A DNA stretch of 17,165 bases from an uncultured Selenomonadales bacterium (GTDB lineage: Bacteria > Bacillota > Negativicutes > Selenomonadales > Selenomonadaceae), in contig CAMNLS010000009.1 of assembly GCA_946543495.1 (NCBI GenBank), forward strand, positions 1 to 17,165. Direction: 5' to 3'. The notes under the pieces were generated by a model that did no database searches, had not been told where the DNA came from, and saw nothing but the letters and a program-made list of their open reading frames with translations. This document shows positions 1 through 6,359 of this stretch, piece after piece. Both the position numbers and the translations under genes were made by a program. Every line of letters starts with the position of its first letter. Positions within the stretch are counted from its first letter, which is position 1.

Positions 1-566
1 CGCTGTCGATAACGCAAATCCTCTGGGTCAATCTGGTCATGGATACGTTAGCGGCGTTGGCGTTCGGCGGCGAACCTGCCCTTGATAGATACATGGACGA
101 GGCTCCGAAGCGTCGCGACGAAAATATTATCAACGGCTACATGTATTCGGCAATCGGCACGGGCGCATTGTGGGGATTCGCTATGGGCTTGGTCTTCCTG
201 CTTACCGATTTTAGCCGCGACCACTTCCGCGACGTAAATCCCGAAGGCGTCAACTTCACGTTCGGCGGCGATAGCGTCTACGTCTTGACGGGTTACTTTG
301 CGTTCTTTATCTTTATGGCAGTGTTTAACGCCTTCAACGCCCGCACCGACCGCGTCAACCTCCTCGACAACATCGGCGGCAATATCGGCTTCTTAAGAGT
401 TATGGCGATGATAGTCGTCGTGCAAATCGCTATGACCTACCTTGGCGGCGTGATTCTTCGTTGCTACGGCTTGACGGCGACCGAATGGATTTTTGTCTTG
501 GCAATGGCATTCACGATTATTCCCGTTGACATTGTACGCAAGTTAATCGTAGGCTCGAATAAGTAA
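1..566 (+). CDS. Cation (Ca2+-type) P-type ATPase, C-terminal part only
   Basis: The reading frame is open from base 3, so the gene starts upstream of the window and only about the last 187 residues are seen. The segment begins with QILWVNLVMDTLAALAF, the M6 helix signature of type II Ca2+ pumps. The N and D are in the positions that coordinate Ca2+ in SERCA/PMCA. M replaces the SERCA Thr, as in plasma-membrane-type pumps. It is followed by four more hydrophobic helices and the FNAFNARTDRVNLLDNI stretch typical of the Cation_ATPase_C domain. The phosphorylation (DKTGT) and nucleotide-binding domains lie outside the window. By family it should export Ca2+ across the cytoplasmic membrane using ATP. 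The first in-frame ATG (39) lies inside M6 and is not a real start. The gene ends just before a strong terminator. Ca2+ specificity is inferred from M6 only; Mn2+ or another divalent cation is possible. Confidence 0.88.
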   Translation, partial: LSITQILWVNLVMDTLAALAFGGEPALDRYMDEAPKRRDENIINGYMYSAIGTGALWGFAMGLVFLLTDFSRDHFRDVNPEGVNFTFGGDSVYVLTGYFAFFIFMAVFNAFNARTDRVNLLDNIGGNIGFLRVMAMIVVVQIAMTYLGGVILRCYGLTATEWIFVLAMAFTIIPVDIVRKLIVGSNK

Positions 567-593
567 ACGCGTTTTAAGCTCAGACGGAAAACA

Positions 594-625
594 AAAAGCA
601 CCTTCCGATTGTGGGAGGTGCTTTT
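594..625. terminator. Bidirectional rho-independent terminator
   Basis: A 13-bp stem (594-606 pairing with 613-625, one G-T wobble) encloses the 6-nt loop GATTGT. The stem starts with an A-run and ends with a T-run, so it terminates on both strands. It sits between the convergent ATPase and DUF47 genes, 28 bases after the first stop and 29 bases from the second. Confidence 0.9.
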
Positions 626-653
626 ATAGTGTAGGAATAAAATCCGCTGACTA

Positions 654-1316
654 TCAAGAATACTTCATGACGACGCCGCGAATCATATCCGAAACGCGCT
701 TGGTGTGGTCGAGTGCCTCTTCCACGTCTTCCAAGATGTCTTTCCATTTAATCAAGTGAATAACTGCGCGGCTGGCTCCGTGTTCTTTGGAAGCCTCAAC
801 CGCCTCATCAAACAAAATCCCGATGTCCGCCCGATAAATCAAATCGCCGCGGCTCTCGTTATCTGAAACCTTGTGCACTGCGTCAAGTATCTCGCGCTGA
901 TTCTTTTTCACGTCGGAGAGGAGTTGAAATGCTTTGACTAGTTCGTCCGTGCTGTCGAGCAATAGTTTCGTCAAGGCATGAGAACGTTTCGTCGAGTGCC
1001 CGGCGTGATACATGATTATCCTTTGCAACGCGCCCTGCAACATGTCTACGCCCTTATCAAGCTCGTTTGCTATTGAGTATATGTCTTCGCGGTCAATGGG
1101 GGTTATGAAGCTCAAGTTCAGCTTGTTGATTATCTTTTCGTTGACGGTATCGGCGGCGGATTCAAGCCCCAAGATGTCTTCGATTCGCTCCAATGCCTGA
1201 TTGGGGTCTTTAATCACGTCGTCCAAGAGTTCCGCGCCCAGATGAAAAAATTTCGCGTTCTCCACAAATAAATCGAAAAACTCCTTGTCCTTCCGAGCGA
1301 AATTGAATACGCTCAT
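654..1316 (-). CDS. DUF47 family (PhoU-like) protein
   Basis: The 220-residue all-helical protein matches the DUF47/PhoU-division family in length and layout. It opens with a short FNFARKDKEFFDLFVENAKFF segment, continues with long amphipathic helices, and has the conserved late segment IHLIKWKDILEDVEEALDHTKRVSDMIRGVVMK. Family members are cytoplasmic helical bundles that usually sit beside a Pit-type phosphate permease and are thought to modulate phosphate uptake. No permease is visible here; the upstream gene on the same strand is trkA. The start is well supported: on the minus strand AAGGAGG is followed by 7 bases and then ATG. The 41-bp gap to trkA holds a 15-bp dyad directly upstream of the ribosome binding site. 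The family call is firm; the physiological role is inferred. Confidence 0.87.
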   Translation of the reverse strand: MSVFNFARKDKEFFDLFVENAKFFHLGAELLDDVIKDPNQALERIEDILGLESAADTVNEKIINKLNLSFITPIDREDIYSIANELDKGVDMLQGALQRIIMYHAGHSTKRSHALTKLLLDSTDELVKAFQLLSDVKKNQREILDAVHKVSDNESRGDLIYRADIGILFDEAVEASKEHGASRAVIHLIKWKDILEDVEEALDHTKRVSDMIRGVVMKYS

Positions 1317-1336
1317 TTCATCGCCTCCTTAATTAA

Positions 1337-1356
1337 AGCAACGTGACGTTGCATCC
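1337..1356. repeat. 20-bp repeat with 15-bp dyad, copy 1
   Basis: AGCAACGTGACGTTGCATCC contains the perfect dyad GCAACGT-G-ACGTTGC (1338-1352). An identical 20-bp copy in the same orientation lies at 5234-5253. This copy is in the trkA/DUF47 gap and is bracketed by two TTAATTAA octamers (1329-1336 and 1358-1365). It could be an operator or, as RNA, a small 6-bp hairpin just upstream of the DUF47 ribosome binding site. Confidence 0.7.
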
Positions 1357-1357
1357 A

Positions 1358-2698
1358 TTAATTAAACCAAGTCATGACTTCTTGCGCGGCGTCTCGCAGA
1401 CAAAATAATATCGTCCTGTCTCCAGGCAATAGAATTGTATTGCCGTTGGGTATTGCCGCCCTATTCTTACGCACATAAGCGCACACCAAGCACGCCTTCG
1501 GCAACCGCACGTCCATTAACTTTTTGCCCGCGACCTTTGCGCCGTTCTGAACGATTACTTCGACTGCCTCCGCCTTTGCGTGTTCCAATATCGATACGCT
1601 GACCACGCCGCCGCGTCTCACGAAGGCAAGCACTTCGCTTGCTGATAAAAGCCGCGCAGATATTACCACGTCGACGCCGACCTTTTCAATCAAGTCCGCG
1701 TATTCCGTCCGATAAACTCTGACGACAGTTTTTTTCGCGCCGAGATGTTTTGCTAACAGTGCCAGCATCAAATTTAATTTATCGTCTTCAGTCAAGCAAA
1801 CAACCACGTCCGCTGAGGCAACGCCCTCTTGCGCCAGCAAGTCAACGTTCGTGCCGTCGCCGTATATCGCAATGTTGTCGCCCGTCAAAAGTTGCGCAAC
1901 GTCCTCGCAACGCTGGCGGTCTTTCTCTATGACTTTTACATTGACGCCCGCCCTTATCAGCATGACCGATAAAGTTCGCGCAATTCGTCCCGCGCCGATT
2001 ATCATTACTCGTTCAAGCTTGCGTGAATTGCGTTGAACAAAGTTGGAACTGAACTTTTCTATCTCGTTTGGGAAGCCGATAAAGTAAGCGTTATCGTGAG
2101 GTTTCAACTCGTCGTCGCCGTGTGGGATTATCATCTGATGATCTCTGAATATCAAGCCTGCCAAGACTCCTTCCGGTAGCCGCAATTCCTTAAAGGGTAT
2201 GTTGATATACTTGCTGTCCTTAGCAATCTTAACTTCAAACAGTCGAACCTTGCCGCCCGCGAACTCGTCGACATTCAAAGCCGCTGGCGTCATGAGTATT
2301 CGATAAATTTCGTGCGCGGCAATCATTTCAGGATTGAGCATTAAATCTATATCGAAATTCTTCTTGAGGTAGTCTTTAGCCTCGCTTAGGAATTGCATGT
2401 CACGAATTCGGGCGATTGTGTGTTTAATGCCGTGTTTCTTGGCGAGTATGCAAGCGACCATGTTTACTTCGTCTATGTCCGTGACTGCAATAAACACGTC
2501 TGCGCCGTTGACATCGGGGTCGTCCATAGTTATAGGGCTGGCACCGTTAGCGACAATCGTCAGCACGTCGAGATTATTTTTGACGGCAACTAGTTGGCTT
2601 TCGTCGCGGTCGATGACTGTAACTTCCATTTGCTCATTGCTCAACAGCTCCGCGATTGTGTAGCCGAGCTTGCCCGCCCCGACAATCACAACTCTCAT
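1358..2698 (-). CDS. trkA: TrkA, K+ uptake regulatory (RCK) subunit
   Basis: The 446-residue protein has the duplicated architecture of TrkA: RCK_N, RCK_C, RCK_N, RCK_C. The first Rossmann fold has GAGKLG at residues 7-12 with the acidic D30 at the end of strand 2. The second has GAGRIA at 235-240 and the acidic VIEKD segment near 256-260. Each RCK_N is followed by a C-lobe of about 80 residues. TrkA is the cytoplasmic NAD(H)/nucleotide-binding subunit that gates TrkH/TrkG-type K+ channels. No membrane subunit is encoded nearby, so the partner must be elsewhere. Upstream on the minus strand, GGGGA is 7 bases before ATG, which supports this start. It lies downstream of the radical SAM gene (135-bp gap with tandem repeats) and 41 bp before the DUF47 gene, probably in one transcript. 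Confidence 0.95.
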   Translation of the reverse strand: MRVVIVGAGKLGYTIAELLSNEQMEVTVIDRDESQLVAVKNNLDVLTIVANGASPITMDDPDVNGADVFIAVTDIDEVNMVACILAKKHGIKHTIARIRDMQFLSEAKDYLKKNFDIDLMLNPEMIAAHEIYRILMTPAALNVDEFAGGKVRLFEVKIAKDSKYINIPFKELRLPEGVLAGLIFRDHQMIIPHGDDELKPHDNAYFIGFPNEIEKFSSNFVQRNSRKLERVMIIGAGRIARTLSVMLIRAGVNVKVIEKDRQRCEDVAQLLTGDNIAIYGDGTNVDLLAQEGVASADVVVCLTEDDKLNLMLALLAKHLGAKKTVVRVYRTEYADLIEKVGVDVVISARLLSASEVLAFVRRGGVVSVSILEHAKAEAVEVIVQNGAKVAGKKLMDVRLPKACLVCAYVRKNRAAIPNGNTILLPGDRTILFCLRDAAQEVMTWFN

Positions 2699-2754
2699 TC
2701 TCCATTCCCCATTCGTTTAAAGATTATAAGATTATAAGATGAAAAGCTATTTAA

Positions 2755-2818
2755 CTTTCTATCTTTTAATCTTTCTATCTTTTAATCTTTCTATCTTTTA
2801 ATCTTTCTATCTTTTAAT
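2755..2818. repeat. Four tandem copies of a 16-bp AT-rich unit
   Basis: The unit CTTTCTATCTTTTAAT is repeated four times without change at 2755, 2771, 2787 and 2803. A degenerate CTATCTATCTTA tail follows, and a related GATTATAAG doublet precedes it at about 2722-2740. It is pyrimidine-rich on the plus strand and fills most of the 135-bp gap between the radical SAM stop and the trkA start. Its perfect copies suggest recent slippage and probable copy-number variation between strains. Confidence 0.92.
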
Positions 2819-2833
2819 CTATCTATCTTACAA

Positions 2834-4441
2834 CTAGTTGTCTTTACAGACGCCGCACCGCTTGCAACCGTCAAAGCATGGCGACGTTTCTTTCAAAGCC
2901 TTTGCACGATTGAGTTCCTCGCGCAAATATTTTTTACTGAAACCTTGCTCAAGGAAGTCCCACGGCAAAGACTCTTCCACGTCTCGTCCGCGCAGATAAA
3001 ATTCTTCGTCGAGACCTGCCGCCTTGAAATTCTTCCTGAACTCCTGCTGATTCTCCGATTGCATGATGACTTCCGAAATTTTTTTATCACCGCGTGAAAG
3101 TATCGCTTGCACCTGAGCCGACCGTATCGACTCCGAAATTATTTCCACGCCGCGCACAGATTTTAAACTACCGCGCAATATTTTAAAAGCCGCGTCGAGA
3201 TATTTTTTGTCGGCGAACGGCGACCATTGAAACGGCGTGAACGGCTTGGGCACGAACGGATTGACGCTCAACGTTAATCGCCCGCCGCAGAAATTTTTTA
3301 CTCGCCTCGTAAGCTCCGCGATTGCTTCCACGTCGTCAAGCTCCTCGAACGGCAAGCCGACCATGAAGTACAGCCGAAAATTTTTTATGCCCGCCGCTAG
3401 TCCGAGTTCAATCGCGTTAAAAATATTTTCTTCCGTGATTCCCTTGTTGACGACGCGGCGCATTTTCTCCGAGCCGACTTCGGGCGCAATAGTCAAAGTC
3501 TTGAGTCCGCTCGCCGCCAATGACTTTACAAGCTCAAGCGTCACGGAATCCGCGCGGAAGGACGCAACCGACATTTGCAAGCGTTCGCCGAGAATAAATT
3601 TGCACAGCTCATCAATCTGCGGATAATCTGAGATAGCCGCACCCATCAATCCAATCTTTTTACGAAACTTTTTCGCGTCGGCAACTTCTTTCTTCAGCAC
3701 GTCAAGCGAACGATTACGCGGTCGCCTAAAGCAATAGCCCGCCATGCAAAATCGACAATGCCTCCCGCAACCGCGAGCCGTCTCAATCAAATACATATTA
3801 AATTCAGTGTCATCAGTTAGAATGGTTGTATGCGCTGGGTGCTCGTCCAAATTCTGTACCCATTGCCGCGAAACTTTTTTAGGGAAGGTCGGAACATAGA
3901 CGCCCGCGACGTTTGAAAGTTTTTCTAAGCGTTCAAGGCGCGGCAAGTTCTCCGTTGCAAGCAAAGAATCAATCAGCGGCGGCAAGATGACTTCGCCTTC
4001 GCCAATGACAAACGCGTCGAAGAGTTCGCTTAAAGGTTCGGGATTGAACGTCGCGCAAGGACCGCCCGCTATGATTATCGGGTCGAAGTCAGTCCGTTTG
4101 CTTGCCCGCAACTTTATCTTGCCGAGCTTGAGCATTCGCACGACGTTAAAATAATCTGGCTCGAACGACACCGCAAAGCCAATGACTTGGAACTTGTTCA
4201 ACGGCGTTTGCGTCTCCAGGCTAAGTAGCTGATTGTAATCGGACAAAAAAAATCGTTCACAGCTCACGTCTTGCCGTGAATTTAAAAGTTCGTAGATTAT
4301 GTGAATGCCAAGGTTGCTCATGCCGACACGATAGAAGTTCGGATAAGCCAACGCGAATTTCAATCGTCCGCCAGCCTTCACGACAAAATTTTTTTCTTTA
4401 GCCAGCCGCGTCCGCAAGTCTTCTTCATAGCTCCGCGCCAT
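2834..4441 (-). CDS. Radical SAM protein with B12-binding-like N-domain (TIGR03960/COG1032-like)
   Basis: The 535-residue protein has a Rossmann-like N-terminal domain (about 28-165) resembling cobalamin-binding domains. It lacks the usual DxHxxG cobalamin ligand; the AGGPCATFNPEPL and FVIGEGE motifs are present. A radical SAM barrel follows, with the 4Fe-4S motif C225-x3-C229-x2-C232 in the context ETARGCGRHCRFCMAGYCF. The tail carries LPWDFLEQGFSKKYLREEL and ends in C522-x3-C526-x2-C529-x2-C532. This matches what I recall of the TIGR03960-type uncharacterised radical SAM family, which ends in a CGxC tail. The substrate is unknown. A partner DUF2344 gene often found with this family is not in view. 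The start has GGGAGG 7 bases upstream of ATG and a good promoter 20-50 bases further up, so this is likely the first gene of the unit running into trkA and DUF47. Confidence 0.85.
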   Translation of the reverse strand: MARSYEEDLRTRLAKEKNFVVKAGGRLKFALAYPNFYRVGMSNLGIHIIYELLNSRQDVSCERFFLSDYNQLLSLETQTPLNKFQVIGFAVSFEPDYFNVVRMLKLGKIKLRASKRTDFDPIIIAGGPCATFNPEPLSELFDAFVIGEGEVILPPLIDSLLATENLPRLERLEKLSNVAGVYVPTFPKKVSRQWVQNLDEHPAHTTILTDDTEFNMYLIETARGCGRHCRFCMAGYCFRRPRNRSLDVLKKEVADAKKFRKKIGLMGAAISDYPQIDELCKFILGERLQMSVASFRADSVTLELVKSLAASGLKTLTIAPEVGSEKMRRVVNKGITEENIFNAIELGLAAGIKNFRLYFMVGLPFEELDDVEAIAELTRRVKNFCGGRLTLSVNPFVPKPFTPFQWSPFADKKYLDAAFKILRGSLKSVRGVEIISESIRSAQVQAILSRGDKKISEVIMQSENQQEFRKNFKAAGLDEEFYLRGRDVEESLPWDFLEQGFSKKYLREELNRAKALKETSPCFDGCKRCGVCKDN

Positions 4442-4467
4442 AAAAGTCCTCCCAAAAATTTTTCGCC

Positions 4468-4497
4468 ATTATAACAGAATATTTCCTTCACTGAAAA
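4468..4497 (-). promoter_or_regulatory. Sigma-70-type promoter for the radical SAM/trkA/DUF47 unit
   Basis: On the minus strand a perfect -10 TATAAT (4473-4468) follows a -35 TTTTCA (4497-4492, 4 of 6 matches) at an 18-bp spacing. Transcription would start near 4461, giving a leader of about 20 bases that contains the GGGAGG ribosome binding site. Confidence 0.55.
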
Positions 4498-4609
4498 CCT
4501 TCACGCTTGAAAAAATATTTTGGCAACGCGGCAGGTAAAATCGTTAATCGTATAGAATTTTGTCAAGAAGTTTATACAGAATAAAACATCGCGAAGGGAG
4601 ATTGATAAA

Positions 4610-5077
4610 GTGGATGCTAAACTCGTCAACCCGATAATAGATGCATTCATGGATATTATGCCGCAAATGGGTTTTCCAATACCCAAACGGCAGAGAATCT
4701 ATCTGCAAGATAGAAACGTAATAAGCAATGGTGTTACGCTTACAGTCGGTTTTACTAAACAAATGCAAGGCAGAGTCGTTTATAACATGACGGAAGATAC
4801 AGCCAAATACATTGCATCGACAATGATGATGGGAGTGCCTGTCACGAAGTTTAATGAGTTGGTGCAAAGTGCCCTTCGCGAAATTTCAAATATGCTTACT
4901 GCTCGCGCCGCTACAAACTTTGCTGAAATGGGGCTTGAAGTCGACATAACAACACCGCAACTTATAATCGAGGAAGACCACACAATAAAAATCAGCGAAT
5001 CAAATTATTTAACAGTTGAGATGGAAGTTGGCTATTACAAAGTTGATATCGCCCTTGCTGTTGACCGCAACCTTTAA
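4610..5077 (+). CDS. cheX: CheX, chemotaxis CheY-P phosphatase
   Basis: The 155-residue protein matches CheX in length and motif. The CheC/CheX/FliY active-site pattern is visible: S87-x3-E91-x2-N94 in LVQSALREISNMLTARA, with P116 22 residues later in DITTPQLII. E91 and N94 are the residues that orient the attacking water on phospho-CheY. By family it is a cytoplasmic dimer that removes phosphate from CheY and so resets flagellar or twitching responses. The start is GTG, chosen because AGGGAG is 9 bases upstream and MDAKLVNPIIDAF is the usual CheX beginning. No other chemotaxis gene is in the window. A weak promoter (TTGTCA at 4560, TAAAAC at 4582) may serve it. A bidirectional terminator follows, so it is probably transcribed alone. 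Confidence 0.9.
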   Translation: MDAKLVNPIIDAFMDIMPQMGFPIPKRQRIYLQDRNVISNGVTLTVGFTKQMQGRVVYNMTEDTAKYIASTMMMGVPVTKFNELVQSALREISNMLTARAATNFAEMGLEVDITTPQLIIEEDHTIKISESNYLTVEMEVGYYKVDIALAVDRNL

Positions 5078-5124
5078 AACTTTTTCGGAATAAAAGAAGG
5101 AGCTATGAAAAAAGTTCCCGATAG

Positions 5125-5172
5125 AAAAAGACACCCATTTAGAGATTATGGCTCTTATTGGGTGCCTTTTTT
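5125..5172. terminator. Bidirectional terminator between cheX and the HTH-repeat gene
   Basis: 5125-5137 pairs with 5159-5171 (CACCCA/TGGGTG core, one A-C mismatch, A/T-run flanks). The small AGAG/CTCT stem 5141-5144/5152-5155 caps it. The plus strand ends in a T-run. The minus strand reads TGGGTGTCTTTTTCT, so the hairpin can also stop transcripts of the convergent HTH gene. Confidence 0.75.
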
Positions 5173-5233
5173 ATAACACTCACAGCACTAACGTAAAGCA
5201 GAGCAAAGTTCCAATATTTACCTCAGAAATTCG

Positions 5234-5253
5234 AGCAACGTGACGTTGCATCC
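5234..5253. repeat. 20-bp repeat with 15-bp dyad, copy 2
   Basis: This is identical to 1337-1356 over 20 bases and in the same orientation, with the dyad GCAACGTGACGTTGC at 5235-5249. It lies about 90 bases past the HTH-repeat stop, in the convergent gap with cheX. The flanks of the two copies differ except for the following ATT. Confidence 0.7.
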
Positions 5254-5302
5254 CATTGGTACTCTTTTACGTTATTGACGAGAACGAAGTATCCATTGTT
5301 CC

Positions 5303-5319
5303 GCCGCTTTCAAAGCGGC
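5303..5319. other. Perfect inverted repeat downstream of the HTH-repeat gene
   Basis: GCCGCTTT-C-AAAGCGGC is an 8-bp perfect dyad 20 bases beyond the HTH gene stop. No T-run follows on either strand, so it is not a standard terminator. It may be a 3'-end stabilising hairpin or a protein binding site. The rest of the 5178-5338 gap holds only this and the 20-bp repeat. Confidence 0.45.
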
Positions 5320-5338
5320 AGAAAGTTGGTTAAAAAGC

Positions 5339-6274
5339 TTAAATAAGCCCATCGATGACCTTGCGAACAATAGTCTGACTAATTCCAACAGTCTTAGCAA
5401 TAATGGATGCGCCGTAGCCTTGCGAATGATAACGATAAATTTGCTCGCGGGTCTTATCATCAAGCATAGGTTTTTGAGGCTTAGTCGGTTTAATTTCCTC
5501 AACCCATTTGGCAAGGGTCGCACGATTGATATTGAAACGCTCACTTAGTTCGCGGACGGAATGCTCGCCGGTACTGAAAAGCCGAATAACTTCCTGCTTA
5601 ACGTCATCGCTGATAACTTGGCGCGTGCGAAGTTCAATGCCCGCTTCCTTTAGAATCTCGCGAACGACAAGCCGATTGAGGCTGAAGCGTTCAGCTAAAG
5701 CCCGCACCGATAAATTCTCTTCGTCGTGAGCAATGACAATAGCTTCCTTAATCTCATCAAGGACGACAATCGGCTTGCGACCGCGCGGCGCATGTACTTC
5801 CAAGTCTTTAAGAATATTGCCGACAGTCGAAGTGCTAAGACCATACTTGGCGGCCAAGGCACTACGTCCGCTAGTCGAGGAATAGGGCTGATACTCGGCG
5901 CGAATCTTCGCTCTAAGCTCATCAGTAACTACGGCGCGTTTACCTTTGGGCAGTTGTTCATGCAAATACTTAAGCACGGTAGTTTCAGAAAGGTCGAACT
6001 GTTCGGCTAAAGCCCTGATGTTGGCGTCGCGTGACTGCGGAACGTAAGCGGCAATCAACTGTTGCTTAACTTCCTCGCTAAGTCTTTGACGGGGCGGGTG
6101 AATGGTGCCGCCTAAATCCTTATAAGTTACACCGTGAACGGCGTCTTTCACGGAATCGCGGCTGACACCAAGCTTTTGAGCCAAAGCCTTAATGCCAAAT
6201 TCCTCGTGACCAATAATATAATGCTCACGGCAATAAAGCACCTCTTCCGGTGTTAAATGTCTCTTTTGAACCAT
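5339..6274 (-). CDS. Protein of six tandem helix-turn-helix units
   Basis: The 311-residue protein is built almost only of repeated helix-turn-helix units starting near residues 7, 65, 116, 171, 221 and 271, with a period of 50-58. Each unit opens with a (L/V/I)(S/T/D)(D/E)E-type helix, then a core such as VRALAERFSLNRLVVREIL or IRALAEQFDLSETTVLKYL, and ends in a basic linker (PPRQR, PKGKR, PRGRKP, RTRQ, PTKPQKP). The units resemble resolvase/HTH_7-type domains. No catalytic, dimerisation or ligand domain is evident, so DNA binding is the only role I can infer; the partner site is unknown. The start at MVQKRHLTPEE is preferred over a codon 14 residues upstream because GGAGG lies 7 bases before this ATG. 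A candidate RNA is transcribed divergently from its upstream region. It could also be a decayed transposase regulator, but no transposase is near. Confidence 0.8.
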   Translation of the reverse strand: MVQKRHLTPEEVLYCREHYIIGHEEFGIKALAQKLGVSRDSVKDAVHGVTYKDLGGTIHPPRQRLSEEVKQQLIAAYVPQSRDANIRALAEQFDLSETTVLKYLHEQLPKGKRAVVTDELRAKIRAEYQPYSSTSGRSALAAKYGLSTSTVGNILKDLEVHAPRGRKPIVVLDEIKEAIVIAHDEENLSVRALAERFSLNRLVVREILKEAGIELRTRQVISDDVKQEVIRLFSTGEHSVRELSERFNINRATLAKWVEEIKPTKPQKPMLDDKTREQIYRYHSQGYGASIIAKTVGISQTIVRKVIDGLI

Positions 6275-6323
6275 TATTAATCCTCCATTAAATATTAATT
6301 TAGTTACACACGACAAAGTAGCC

Positions 6324-6352
6324 TTGCAATAATATTCAGACGCTGATAAAAT
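6324..6352 (+). promoter_or_regulatory. Putative promoter of the candidate small RNA
   Basis: TTGCAA (6324-6329), 17 bp, then TAAAAT (6347-6352, 5 of 6 matches to consensus). The predicted start, about 6359-6360, coincides with the first base of a hairpin. On the minus strand TATTAT (6334-6329) could be a weak -10 for the HTH gene and overlaps this -35, which would couple the two divergent transcripts. Confidence 0.45.
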
Positions 6353-6359
6353 AAACGAA

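Noticed and set aside
2397..2663. Plus-strand ORFs inside trkA
   Set aside because: They are antisense to the first Rossmann domain of TrkA and have no ribosome binding site or domain.
2755..2818. CRISPR array
   Set aside because: The 16-bp units are directly adjacent with no spacers, so this is a simple tandem repeat.
4544..4867. Minus-strand ORFs over the cheX start
   Set aside because: They are shadows of cheX, whose active-site motif is intact in the plus frame.
5303..5319. Terminator for the HTH-repeat gene
   Set aside because: The dyad is perfect but no T-run follows on either strand; the hairpin at 5125-5172 is a better terminator.
6275..6316. Longer start for the HTH-repeat protein (14 more residues)
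   Set aside because: The internal ATG at 6274 has GGAGG at ideal spacing. The extra residues would contain that ribosome binding site and have no repeat similarity.
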